Source: a virus. From it: a stretch of DNA of 37,093 nucleotides. Positions 13,801-20,732 of this stretch are shown one piece after another. Every line of letters begins with the position of its first letter. Position 1 is the stretch's first letter. The notes beneath the pieces were generated by a model that had not been told where the DNA came from, did not search any database, and saw only the letters and a list, made by a program, of their open reading frames with translations. The position numbers and the translations under genes are program-made. The stretch covers positions 1-37,093 of the IMG/VR virus record IMGVR_UViG_3300036852_000745; one strand, 5' to 3'.

Positions 13801-14083
13801 CAAACGGCGCCACCCGATCTAGCCCCGTGAAATGGCTATCAGATGCCGCGTGCGTGAGCAGGGTGTTAGTGGCGTCCTTCAGCCGGAGATCCCCATTGTC
13901 GAACCGGATGAAGTCCGCATCGACCGCCGCGGCCCCGCCGTCCGCTTCTGCCCATTCTTCCTTCGTGTCCCGGAGGTGGGCGAGCTGGGCGCCGGCCGCG
14001 CTGCGCTCGATGACCAGAGCTTCGAGGTAGTCCCGGGCCGTGGGATCAGCCCGGCGGACGAGCGGGATGAGCGACGGCGACAT
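10892..14083 (-). CDS. Large tail-tip/baseplate or host-recognition protein
   Basis: About 1063 residues from ATG 14083; GTG 14092 three codons upstream is an alternative, and neither has an obvious ribosome-binding site. It is the largest gene in the window and follows the tape measure and two minor tail genes, the position of the tail-tip or central fibre protein. The N-terminal half contains beta-rich segments (ILRVKLWLNPRISGSQKNEM, then NGKWRVELMYPERG-like text). The middle region has LFDLGAAPTGDVELVGLVQT. The C-terminal region contains an HYIGNAGGGGGQIVATLW glycine loop and VDWDTYTYYIEVALRA. I see no lysozyme motif. Adsorption or tail-tip assembly is inferred from position and size. Confidence 0.8.
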   Translation of the reverse strand: MSPSLIPLVRRADPTARDYLEALVIERSAAGAQLAHLRDTKEEWAEADGGAAAVDADFIRFDNGDLRLKDATNTLLTHAASDSHFTGLDRVAPFDVIMCEWKGTEPADFEILRVKLWLNPRISGSQKNEMINGGKWRVELMYPERGVSPSNVYRLAPLCEAVDMAVTGDTAGLVTFDFSALSQRPQPKSVRTIIPSDLRPEDFPLRDSMLIFVYALNPSGGAAANTGLAYDSTTASVTQGGNILRSRRLNTTLLPDKGLLHDDGSAGGTPRCTIENGTYTAATITFSSGNLFDLGAAPTGDVELVGLVQTPSGTSVTLEVRNDADSAWVAFTNGQFEEADLGFASPQSKKLRATLTPNAAGNLTPTLRKLGRQAIVRIDFSRVATIEGYEQAFDPETHRVEIPRPRLVAVKDGPKTGPQAFSSKIEKLLAENFINDIRIRWFVGAPSLSRNLWTHMDDFLVLDSRPRQPVIELQLVGLCALLKDLAPPFSPGTSYAPDGTQTIGSWQDLAGGTTNIHLGIDELVADETDGIRSGLNPSNQEVVFTLPTPTDIAGRRLFLDCDYAKNAAGGQTLELKIRGYQTTTLVAELVKADIGPDRVQSTMEFTEAQIAQLTDLPNVRLAFVANATGGAGDRRAHVYWARFRSGGRREVVTYTNQTLKAVYDDLLANRLSIPANLRGPGIENTTTTVSKQITGLRKRSPGSKDVVAKTEIEAIAFLADAAIGSSEGRIKAFDLSPGQSIRALFRSRRIKIGETSPGHERRLPEYFVPYRWDATQEEFKDEVRAFHTDSILKIGTVGLGPPKWLEEEIAKWIDTDALAESVGHRTVERLGTGEMLWSFTSVDRYPELEMGDIVAVETDLFVSRDPNVDQEIKGRRFAVGPLQRVGSGRFFTIHPRGYADILADVNLASRDFALEPEDLILGAGQFGVAVTPGEEWNFTSEHARPPTLGNDNEGLHHLTPTAMLQGLHIVGFKSRHYIGNAGGGGGQIVATLWRIPLAGTAGSIVAQVSDSTAANAWVEGADATVDHFVDWDTYTYYIEVALRATTDLANMRFMLCRVLLAAR

Positions 14084-14238
14084 GGCGCGCACGTTAGCTT
14101 AGAGGCCGGGGGTGAGACGCGGGTTCAATCCCCGCCACAGGGAAGTGCCAGGGCTGGGCTCGCCGGAGTGGACGAAGGGAAGTCGCCCCCCAACTCCTGC
14201 GCGACCGAGCCTGGTGGCGACGCGCCTCACGAGACGCT
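14084..14238. other. Intergenic region between tail genes with a tRNA T-arm-like sequence on the plus strand
   Basis: Bases 14119-14135 read GCGGG-TTCAATC-CCCGC, a perfect T-arm stem-loop. They differ by one base from the T arm of the tRNA-Gly in this window. The next seven bases (CACAGGG) have no partner upstream, so no complete tRNA can be folded. It may be chance, a tRNA remnant or an attachment-site core. No gene is seen in this stretch on the minus strand. Confidence 0.35.
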
Positions 14239-15552
14239 TCACGGCACGGCATCGCATTCGGCCCAACTAAAGAGGTCGCGCAGCACCTTCACGTCCATGA
14301 GCACCAGGTGGCCGCGGCCCGCGTTGGATCCAAAGCCAAGGTTCAGTTCTTGGCTGCCAAACTGCGTCGCGCCGCCCGTCCCCGCAGAAAAGGCGCTGAG
14401 GCCGGTTCCCACGTCGACCGCGCATTGCCCGGTCGTCTTCAGGTTTTTAAACTGGGCGCACACCTTGATCGTGGCCGTGGCAGGCAGGGCAACGAGTGGA
14501 CTGTTGACGACGCTGGGACTGCGGATCTCGGCCCGAACCTCATGGTTGGCGGCCGCCTGGCAATAGACGTCGAGCGCGAAGTTTGAGGCGATGCTCACGA
14601 GTTCCGGGAACATTGTGGTCGCGTAGGTTTTCCACCGCGGCCGGGCGAACTCAAGGAAGAGCGTGAGATTGTCCACGTCCGGGCCGAAGTTGATCGGCAC
14701 CTTGGGCGTTTCCAGGGCCCGGGTGACGACCGCCCCAGCCGTCGGGATATGGGAGGTGCCTTCCCGCGTCGCCGCCACCCCTGGAGCGCCGAGCATCACC
14801 CCGCCAATGTGAATCGTGCCCGTGTCGGTGTTGCCCCAGGCGGGATAGATGTCGATCCGCCACGCATTGGTGTCGACGACCGCATTCGTAGTTTGGAGCA
14901 GGAGCCGGTAGGAGTCCCGATTGCCGAGTTGTTCCTTGTCGTGGAACGTGCCCACGCCCCCGATGATCGTGACAGTCGGGACGTTCCCGGTCCAGGTGAT
15001 CTCGAACTCGAGCCGCATCAGACCCGCCGTAGTGTCGAAGACCTGGATGCGGGTGGCCGTCGCTGGCGACGGCGTAGCCTTCTCAACCACGACGGCGAAG
15101 GGCGTCGCACCGCCGCCGCTAAACGTGCCGGTGAGCCGGAAGCCCTCGATTTGTCCTGCCGTCGCGTCATCATCCCCTAGCTGCGAGAGCTTGATCTCCC
15201 CCAGGTCGATCGTATTCGCTACACGGGTCGGCGTCCCACCGACCTGCGTCCAGTTCGCAAAATCGTCCGCATAGATGACGCGATTGGCCTCGGCGCCTTC
15301 GGCGACGAGACCGGCGGTGTCGCGTTTCCCATTCCCATCGGTGTCGACGAACTCTAGCCGTGGGATATCGTTACTGTACTTGCGGAGCTTGCCATCACGG
15401 TCGATGCCCCACCGTGCCGACGCTCCCGTGAACGTGTACGGCAGCGGCTTGACGCGCCCCCGACCCGCTCCCGCCACGGCGAGCGCGTTGTACCGCTCCA
15501 GCATCTTCGGGCTGACGCGGAGGAGGATGTCCGGCACCCGCACGGCGGCCAT
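14239..15552 (-). CDS. Tail protein with lectin-like (concanavalin-like) features
   Basis: 437 residues, with an ATG in a TGATG overlap. The N-terminal part (TGASARWGIDRDGKLRKYSN, then PRLEFVDTDGNGKRDTAGLV) is a pattern I know from phage tail or fibre proteins that start with an AR-x-D-G module. They then carry a carbohydrate-binding-like beta domain with YADDFANWTQVGGTP. The C-terminal 150 residues (LTLFLEFARPRWKTYATTMF to the final LFSWAECDAVP) fit a concanavalin A-like jelly-roll found in virion adhesins. Its place beside the tail-tip gene supports a host-surface or tail-shaft binding role. Confidence 0.78.
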   Translation of the reverse strand: MAAVRVPDILLRVSPKMLERYNALAVAGAGRGRVKPLPYTFTGASARWGIDRDGKLRKYSNDIPRLEFVDTDGNGKRDTAGLVAEGAEANRVIYADDFANWTQVGGTPTRVANTIDLGEIKLSQLGDDDATAGQIEGFRLTGTFSGGGATPFAVVVEKATPSPATATRIQVFDTTAGLMRLEFEITWTGNVPTVTIIGGVGTFHDKEQLGNRDSYRLLLQTTNAVVDTNAWRIDIYPAWGNTDTGTIHIGGVMLGAPGVAATREGTSHIPTAGAVVTRALETPKVPINFGPDVDNLTLFLEFARPRWKTYATTMFPELVSIASNFALDVYCQAAANHEVRAEIRSPSVVNSPLVALPATATIKVCAQFKNLKTTGQCAVDVGTGLSAFSAGTGGATQFGSQELNLGFGSNAGRGHLVLMDVKVLRDLFSWAECDAVP

Positions 15553-16400
15553 CAGCTGGGCTCCGCTGGGTCATGCTCGACCCAGGTGAGTTGCCCCGCG
15601 TTCCGCCCCTCACCTCCATCGGGCCACGCCGTATCCGTCGCGAACTCGAGCATGCTGCCCCCGGTCCGCACAGCCATGACGGCCCGCTCGGCCTGCGCTT
15701 CGTTGTGGACGATGAGCATGGGACTTCCGCCCCCCCAGCGGTGCTCGAGGTGGAAGCGGGCCGGCTCGTAGTCGAAGTCGCTCCGCATCTTCATCGTGAT
15801 CGCCCCGCGCCGGAGATTGACGGGCGGGTTCCGCCCGAGCACGCCGCGGTCGCTCCGCTGCTCTTCGACAATGAACTCGGTCCCGCCCGGGGCGTAGGGA
15901 TAGTCGTACTGCGCTGGCGAGTACGAGATGCCAGCGATGCCGTTGAGCTCGGGCTTCAGGTCCGCCCCCATGGCGGGCACGAAGTGGCGGAAGTCCACCG
16001 CGTAGCGCGTCGGCACCCGCTTGATCCACATGAAGTCTTCGGTGACCACTCCCAGCGCGTCGTCGATGTGCCCCGTCCCGGGGTTCGCCGGGATCGTCAC
16101 GTCGATCGCCGTTTCGATGGTGCCGAAGTCGTCGTTGGACACCTGAAAGCGATAGGCTTTCCCGAGGAGATTGTGCGCCCAGAGGCAGACCGTGTTGAAC
16201 GCCCGTAGTTGGGTGTGCCGCGCCTTGAGCCACGCGTCAGTGTTGAACACACTGGGCGAGTAGTGATCCTCCCGCCGCAGCGTGGAGAACATCGCCGCCT
16301 CGGTTCCCATGCCCTCCGAACTCGCGGAGAGCACGACGTCGGGGTAGTGCACCGGCGAGAACAGATTGTCCGGGAAGAAGACGGGGCGCACGAGAGCCAT
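15552..16400 (-). CDS. Minor tail protein (distal-tail-like)
   Basis: 282 residues from ATG 16400, three bases after the tape-measure stop. It opens MALVRPVFFPDNLFSP and contains FNTVCLWAHNLLGKAYRFQV and TEDFMWIKRVPTRYAVDFRH. The position, first gene after the tape measure, is that of distal-tail (Dit-like) or tail-tip adaptor proteins in siphoviruses. The overall beta-rich composition fits that. I do not recognise a specific named family. Confidence 0.74.
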   Translation of the reverse strand: MALVRPVFFPDNLFSPVHYPDVVLSASSEGMGTEAAMFSTLRREDHYSPSVFNTDAWLKARHTQLRAFNTVCLWAHNLLGKAYRFQVSNDDFGTIETAIDVTIPANPGTGHIDDALGVVTEDFMWIKRVPTRYAVDFRHFVPAMGADLKPELNGIAGISYSPAQYDYPYAPGGTEFIVEEQRSDRGVLGRNPPVNLRRGAITMKMRSDFDYEPARFHLEHRWGGGSPMLIVHNEAQAERAVMAVRTGGSMLEFATDTAWPDGGEGRNAGQLTWVEHDPAEPS

Positions 16401-16403
16401 GGG

Positions 16404-17870
16404 CTACCCCGTCGCGCCGACTGGGCCGGGCACACGCTCCACCGCATCGCCGCTCTCGAGCTCGGCGAGGCTCTTGCGGACCTGGTGCCCATCGGGGCCG
16501 GTGAACACCACGGTGAGCCGCTCGAGGCCGACTTCTTTCGCCATGCGCTCGATAGCGTCTACGACACGCTGAGTGCGCCGTTCCTCGGCGTTATCGAAGG
16601 CGCTGACGATCCCACCCAGGCTCCCCAGAATGAGGCCTGGCACGAGCAGGCTTGGGTGCTGCGTCGCCAGAGCCGACAAAATGCCGCCGCCGGCCGACAG
16701 GATCGACCCCGGCCCCCCGCCGCTCACCACCGCCTGGATGGCGCTCGAGACCGAGGTGATGATCGCGATCGCGAGCTGCTGGGACTTGACCTCGGCGCGG
16801 TTCATGCTGCGCACCATGGCGTTGAACTCTTCGCTCAGACCGGCGGCCGCAAGGGAGGCCATGACCGTCTCGTCGGCGGCGATCGCCATGATCTCGGCCC
16901 GCTGCTGCTCGGCCTGGCGCAGCTGTTCGAAGAGCGCCGCGCGACCGGAGACGTCGCCCAAGAAGTGTGCGCCGGGACTGGTATCGATGGCCGGCAGGCC
17001 CTCAGTGCCGGTCATTGTGGGCGTCACGAACCGGCCAAAGGTGGGCAGCTTCAGCTGCGCGAACATGGTCGGCGCCATGGCCAACGCCCTGGCGATGTCC
17101 ACCTGGATGCGCCGCCCCTCCTCGAGGAGGGGCGCCACGATCAGCGCCTGCCGCAGGCGGACAAACTCGTCGGCGGTGTCGCCGACCAGCCCGGCCCACT
17201 GCGCCTGCAGGCGCAGGGATTCCTCGAGGGGGGCGTTCATCAACTGCAGCTCACGGCGCATGCCGAGCAGCACGTGCTCGGGCTTCCGGCCGATCTCGTC
17301 GATGATGGCGTTGAGGCTCGTGAGCTGCGAATTCCACTGCTGGAGCAGGACGTCGCCCTTGGTGAAGAAGTCGAGGGGCGCATTGATGCCGCGCGCTTGT
17401 TCCGTGAGATCCGAGGTCCGCCCGCGGACCTTCTCGGCCAGGAGGTCTCGCTCCGCCACCCGCGGTTCTTGCTCGCTCAGCCGCAGGAGGAGCGGGGACC
17501 CGATGCGCACGGCCGCCAGCTGGCGCCAGGACGCGGCGAGCTCGTCGCTCCGTTTGGTCGCTTCCTCGATTTCCTTCGTGGCCTTCATGATCAGCAGGGC
17601 GACCGCCCCGGCCGCGCCGGCGGCGACGAGCGCGTGCATGCCGCCGGCGAGGGCGAGCAGGGAATTCGCCGCCTGGCCCGCCGGGCCGATCATGCCGAAG
17701 GCCTGCAGCGCGACGCCCTGGAGGGCATTGCGCATCTGGCCGGTGGCCCGATGGGCGATCACCTGCGACCGCGTCATCTTGTCCATGACGACGGCCGAGG
17801 CCGCCAGGCGGGCATCGAAATTGGCTGTTTGCGCTTCCAGGACGGCGAGAAGCCGCGCGGCGACGGTCAT
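16404..17870 (-). CDS. Tape measure protein
   Basis: 488 residues from ATG 17870. Alternating hydrophobic helices occur at about 55-95 (FGMIGPAGQAANSLLALAGG, then GAAGAVALLIMKATKEIEEA) and near 390-440 (GGGILSALATQHPSLLVPGL). They are separated by long polar helical stretches such as AALFEQLRQAEQQRAEIMAI. This, plus its position right after the G/GT chaperone pair, identifies a tape measure. It is short; by the usual rule of about 1.5 angstrom per residue it would set a tail of roughly 70 nm. There is no peptidase or lysozyme insertion. The last 30 residues (VVFTGPDGHQVRKSLAELES) are a small beta element. Confidence 0.86.
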   Translation of the reverse strand: MTVAARLLAVLEAQTANFDARLAASAVVMDKMTRSQVIAHRATGQMRNALQGVALQAFGMIGPAGQAANSLLALAGGMHALVAAGAAGAVALLIMKATKEIEEATKRSDELAASWRQLAAVRIGSPLLLRLSEQEPRVAERDLLAEKVRGRTSDLTEQARGINAPLDFFTKGDVLLQQWNSQLTSLNAIIDEIGRKPEHVLLGMRRELQLMNAPLEESLRLQAQWAGLVGDTADEFVRLRQALIVAPLLEEGRRIQVDIARALAMAPTMFAQLKLPTFGRFVTPTMTGTEGLPAIDTSPGAHFLGDVSGRAALFEQLRQAEQQRAEIMAIAADETVMASLAAAGLSEEFNAMVRSMNRAEVKSQQLAIAIITSVSSAIQAVVSGGGPGSILSAGGGILSALATQHPSLLVPGLILGSLGGIVSAFDNAEERRTQRVVDAIERMAKEVGLERLTVVFTGPDGHQVRKSLAELESGDAVERVPGPVGATG

Positions 17871-17879
17871 GGGCGGGAC

Positions 17880-18436
17880 TCAGCGACCACGGGAGTCCTT
17901 CGCGTGTTCACGCGCCCGCTCTTTCTCGTGTTCCAGGGCGTCGTGTTCGAGCGCAAGGTATGCCTCCCACTCATCGAGCAGCTCAGCCGGCAGCCCGAGG
18001 ATGTAGCCGACGTCGAGTTCCTTGAACGCGCGACCGAGCCGAAACGCCTGCAGGCGGCGCGGCCGCGCTAGGAGTTTCCCTTGAGGCTCTCCAGCGTCGC
18101 GCCGACCCCTGAGAGCGCGGCGGCCTCGAGGAACAGCGGGTCGAGGATCTCCGCTGGTTGATGCCCCAACGCGGGCGCGTGCTCATCGGTGAATAGCCGC
18201 TCCCCACTCACGGGATCGTGGAGGCACTCGATCAGCATCCGCGCGCGCTGATTCTCGCGGTTCGCCTGAATCTGGCCGCCCTGCACGCGCACGTTCTGCG
18301 CCTCCCAGTGATCGCGCTGGGCGCCCGTCATGCCGACCAGGCGCACTAGGCCCCAGCCCTTCACCTCCACGTCCTTGAACGGGGGCTGGCGCGGCGTGAG
18401 GATCGCCGCGCGCAGCTGCTCTGTGGTCGTCGTCAC
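17880..18436 (-). CDS. Tail assembly chaperone GT fusion made by -1 frameshift
   Basis: Product of the upstream chaperone read through a GGGAAAC slippery site (18080-18074) into the -1 frame. After ...LESLKGN it continues LLARPRRLQAFRLGRAFKEL, then GYILGLPAELLDEWEAYLAL, ending EHAKDSRGR at TGA 17882-17880. The total is about 185 residues. The T part has no start codon of its own and ends nine bases before the tape-measure ATG. This is the lambda gpG/gpGT arrangement. The fusion is expected in small amounts, to recruit tail-tube subunits to the tape measure. Confidence 0.83.
18068..18436 (-). CDS. Tail assembly chaperone (gpG-like)
   Basis: 122 residues from GTG 18436, a GTGA overlap with the tail-tube stop, ending at TAG 18070-18068. 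The sequence (TEQLRAAILTPRQPPFKDVE, then LVGMTGAQRDHWEAQNVRVQ, then HDPVSGERLFTDE) is typical of phage tail assembly chaperones that lie between tail tube and tape measure. The slippery heptamer lies just before the stop, so the same start yields the longer GT product. The short form should be the abundant one. Confidence 0.85.
   Translation of the reverse strand: MTTTTEQLRAAILTPRQPPFKDVEVKGWGLVRLVGMTGAQRDHWEAQNVRVQGGQIQANRENQRARMLIECLHDPVSGERLFTDEHAPALGHQPAEILDPLFLEAAALSGVGATLESLKGNS
18074..18080 (-). other. Programmed -1 ribosomal frameshift site (GGGAAAC)
   Basis: The minus strand reads G-GGA-AAC in the chaperone frame, a perfect X-XXY-YYZ heptamer, two codons before the stop TAG. A -1 slip gives GGG-AAA and opens a 64-codon frame. 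Lambda G/T uses GGGAAAG. Immediately downstream is GCGCGGCCGCGC and then CGCCTGCAGGCG, two self-complementary GC-rich segments that could stimulate shifting. Confidence 0.85.
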
Positions 18437-18864
18437 GGGGTGATGTCCTCCGTCAGGCCGGGGGTCGTGCCGGCGGGCGTGATCTCGATCTCGACCTCGG
18501 GCACGTCGCCGAAGTTGCCTTTGATGGGCGCGTAACGCGTGATGATCCCCGTGCCGGTGAAGTGGGGGTTCGTGGCACCGGCCACGGCCGACGTCGGCTG
18601 CAGGATGTAGGTGAAGGCCGTCTTGCCGTTCCACAGCGGCCACAGCGTCGCGTGGACCTGGGCGGCCGCGAAGTCCTGCTTGAAGCGCACCATGATGGGT
18701 CCCGTCTCCTTGATCGTGGCCAGAAACTTCACGTCGATCTGGCCCATGACCGGCCCGTCCTCCACGGTGCGGGTGCGGCCCTCGGCGTCGATGCCGGTGC
18801 AGTGCGCCGCGAGATTCACCGCGTTGATGATCGCGACGCCGTCGATGAAAGCGTAGTGCGGCAT
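18433..18864 (-). CDS. Major tail protein (tail tube)
   Basis: 143 residues from ATG 18864. The size, position between tail terminator and chaperone, and beta-rich sequence (HYAFIDGVAIINAVNLAAHC, then QIDVKFLATIKETGPIMVRF, then FGDVPEVEIEITPAG) fit a siphovirus tail-tube subunit. No C-terminal Ig-like extension is present. It should be made in many copies, polymerising around the tape measure. Confidence 0.77.
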   Translation of the reverse strand: MPHYAFIDGVAIINAVNLAAHCTGIDAEGRTRTVEDGPVMGQIDVKFLATIKETGPIMVRFKQDFAAAQVHATLWPLWNGKTAFTYILQPTSAVAGATNPHFTGTGIITRYAPIKGNFGDVPEVEIEITPAGTTPGLTEDITP

Positions 18865-18867
18865 ACG

Positions 18868-19110
18868 TCAGGCTCCTGCGCCCGGGGGCGCGGTTTCCAT
18901 CACCGTCTCCTGGCAACCCTCACACGTGAACCGCCGCGGGCTCCCCATCGTCCCGAGCAGGTACTTCCGCTGCGACTCCGGATGCGTGCAGACGTCTGCA
19001 GGCGCCGCCGGCCCTGTCTCGATCGCCCCGAGGTACACGAGCGTCGCATCCAATTGCGCGCGGCAGGCGAGCAGCTGCGCGATCAGGACCTCGAGCTCGT
19101 CGCGGGCCAC
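18868..19110 (-). CDS. Small zinc-ribbon protein within the tail module
   Basis: 80 residues from GTG 19110. The N-terminal half is helical (VLIAQLLACRAQLDATLVYL). The C-terminal half carries CTHPES and FTCEGCQET, giving a Cys/His zinc site. Short CTHP...C-x-G-C proteins occur in phage genomes without a known role. It is an accessory insertion between tail terminator and tail tube. One of the dispersed palindromes lies inside its coding sequence. Confidence 0.68.
   Translation of the reverse strand: MARDELEVLIAQLLACRAQLDATLVYLGAIETGPAAPADVCTHPESQRKYLLGTMGSPRRFTCEGCQETVMETAPPGAGA
18986..19001. promoter_or_regulatory. Dispersed 16-bp palindrome, site 2 (15/16)
   Basis: GTGCAGACGTCTGCAG matches the consensus at 15 of 16 positions and contains the perfect 14-bp palindrome TGCAGACGTCTGCA (18987-19000). 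It sits inside the small zinc-ribbon gene, in a different codon frame from the other sites. Confidence 0.55.
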
Positions 19111-19117
19111 CGGCTCG

Positions 19118-19522
19118 TTAGGCGAGCTGATACGTGAACCCCACGTCAGCCGAGACCCCGGGATGCTGGGTGTCCTCGTCCTTCTCGAAATCGCGCCCCT
19201 CGTCCAGGATCACCGCGGCCGAAACCGTGATGCCCCCCGCCGTGCCGGTCCACCGGTTGAAACAGGCCTTCACCTGCTCGGCCAGTGCCCACGCCGCCTT
19301 CCGCGTCGCCGCCACGCAGTCGAACTGCACCCGCGGCTGCGCCAGCGAATCCCGGCTCATCACGTGCACCCGCGGCCCACCGACGATCGTGAACTGGACG
19401 TAGGGCGGCGCCACATCCTGCGGCACGTGATCGACCGGATAGATCCGGGGTGGCGTCCCGATCAGGGCCGTGAGGCCGGCGAAGGCCGACGCGCGCGTGA
19501 AGATCGCCTCACCCAGACTCAC
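19118..19522 (-). CDS. Tail terminator (DUF3168-like)
   Basis: 134 residues from GTG 19522 (GTGA overlap). The layout (GEAIFTRASAFAGLTALIGT, then RIYPVDHVPQDVAPPYVQFT, then QPRVQFDCVAATRKAAWALA) matches the DUF3168 tail-completion family: an N-terminal 'length-trimming' helix, a P-x-x-P-Y-V/I strand and the QxDxxA helix. Such proteins cap the tail tube and join it to the head. Position after the HK97 gp10-like gene agrees. Confidence 0.82.
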   Translation of the reverse strand: MSLGEAIFTRASAFAGLTALIGTPPRIYPVDHVPQDVAPPYVQFTIVGGPRVHVMSRDSLAQPRVQFDCVAATRKAAWALAEQVKACFNRWTGTAGGITVSAAVILDEGRDFEKDEDTQHPGVSADVGFTYQLA

Positions 19523-19746
19523 CGCTTCTTCCTCCGCGGCCGCTCCACGATCTTGACGTCGACGTCGGTCATCTCCAGTCGCACGCTACTGATCAGCTCG
19601 AGCTCGAGCTTCGTGATCTCACCCACCCGCCCCCGGACGGTGAAGCCTTGCACGTACTGCGAGATGTCGCGCCCGTCGATCGACAGGCAGCTCTGGCCGC
19701 CGAGCCGCGCGGCCGCGACCACTTTCACGCGCCGCTGGTCGCTCAC
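19519..19746 (-). CDS. Small hypothetical protein in head-tail joining module
   Basis: 75 residues from GTG 19746 (GTGA overlap). It has a beta-rich core (QSCLSIDGRDISQYVQGFTV, then EITKLELELISSV) and a basic tail (VERPRRKKR). Small proteins of this kind with a DGxDIS...GF/V pattern are frequent in phage morphogenesis regions. It could be a scaffold or accessory of tail completion; no assignment is possible. Confidence 0.65.
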   Translation of the reverse strand: MSDQRRVKVVAAARLGGQSCLSIDGRDISQYVQGFTVRGRVGEITKLELELISSVRLEMTDVDVKIVERPRRKKR

Positions 19747-20396
19747 GCGGCCCTCGCCGGCGCCTGCTCCGCGAGCCGCCGCCAGTGCTGCTCGATGCCC
19801 TTACCGATCACCTCGGCCATCCGCCGGATCACCCGCTCACGGGTCTCGTCGAATGCCGGTCGCAAAAAAGGCCGCGCCGCGACGAATCCCTTGGCGCCCG
19901 CGCGCCGGCGCTCCGTCAGCTTCCGGCGCAGCTCCCCATGCATACCGGTGACGAACGAGCGATGCCGCGTCACGAGGACCGTCTTCGTCACGACCGTGCC
20001 GTCCTTCCGCTTCCGGCGGACGGTCTTCCAGTTCACCCTGACCGCCGTCTTCACCCGCTGCTGCGAGCCGAGCGCCTTGCGGCCCGGGCCGCGGGCGATC
20101 TGCCTGTGTCCGAACTCGACCAGGTGGGCGAACGGGATCCGCGTCCCGACGTGGACCAGCACATGCGCCCGGTCTTTCTCCCGCACCTCAACCTTGATCG
20201 AGTCGCTAAGCCGGACCGTTCGCGGCCGCCGACGTAGACTCGGCCGCGGCGCGAGCTCGGCCGCGCGGGCCCGCACGATGCCGGCGCCCGCGACGACCCC
20301 CGTCTCGAGGACCTCGGCCGCCGCCTGCCCCATCGTCCGGAGCGCCCGGGTCATCTCGCGGCCGCCGGTGAACTGCATCCGCATGCTGTCGGGCAC
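19743..20396 (-). CDS. HK97 gp10-like tail-completion/neck protein
   Basis: 217 residues from GTG 20396; ATG 20384 is an alternative. The N-terminal region has the typical gp10 family helix (TRALRTMGQAAAEVLETGVV, then AGAGIVRARAAELAP), followed by a beta hairpin with VLVHVGTRIPFAHLVEFGHR. The HLVEFG motif is a hallmark. The C-terminal helix (ARPFLRPAFDETRERVIRRM) is also typical. A Lys/Arg-rich insertion (RRKRKDGTVVTKTVLVTRH) makes it longer than the usual 130-170 residues. It joins the head-tail connector to the tail. Confidence 0.86.
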   Translation of the reverse strand: MPDSMRMQFTGGREMTRALRTMGQAAAEVLETGVVAGAGIVRARAAELAPRPSLRRRPRTVRLSDSIKVEVREKDRAHVLVHVGTRIPFAHLVEFGHRQIARGPGRKALGSQQRVKTAVRVNWKTVRRKRKDGTVVTKTVLVTRHRSFVTGMHGELRRKLTERRRAGAKGFVAARPFLRPAFDETRERVIRRMAEVIGKGIEQHWRRLAEQAPARAA

Positions 20397-20732
20397 TTAC
20401 GCCCCCCGCTGCCGCGTGATCAGGATCAGCTCGCCCTGGCGCTTCTTGCTGTCGTCCACGCGCGTGATGTCGTAGAGCACGCCGCCCTCATTGATCCGGA
20501 ACTTCGTCGGGCTTAGGGCCGCTACCTCGGCGCTGTAGTAGATCGTCCACTGCACCGTGGCTGACGCCGTCCGGCCCTCCCCAGTCTCTCCTTCGCTGCC
20601 GCCGAGGTCCTCCTGCTTCGCCCAGACGGTCGCGAACGTCGGCCAGTTCTCGATCTCCGCGCCATCCGTGTCGCGCGTGACGCCGGTGTTCTGCTCGATC
20701 GTGATCCGCCGATCCAGCTCGCCGGCGCGCAT
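20397..20732 (-). CDS. Head closure protein (head-tail adaptor)
   Basis: 111 residues from ATG 20732. It starts MRAGELDRRITIEQN, a strong signature of the SPP1 gp16/HK97-type head-closure family (AGxLRxRIxIQ). This is followed by WPTFATVWAKQEDLGGSEG and VLYDITRVDDSKKRQGELIL. The length and beta-rich fold match. It seals the portal/adaptor channel in the mature head. Confidence 0.88.
   Translation of the reverse strand: MRAGELDRRITIEQNTGVTRDTDGAEIENWPTFATVWAKQEDLGGSEGETGEGRTASATVQWTIYYSAEVAALSPTKFRINEGGVLYDITRVDDSKKRQGELILITRQRGA

Noticed and set aside
14078-14143. A second tRNA gene on the plus strand
   Set aside because: Only the T arm folds. The acceptor 3' strand CACAGGG has no partner, and the anticodon loop lacks U33.
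16209-18071. 620-codon plus-strand frame across the tape measure
   Set aside because: It spans several real minus-strand genes and the frameshift site. It has no ribosome-binding site and no domain signature.
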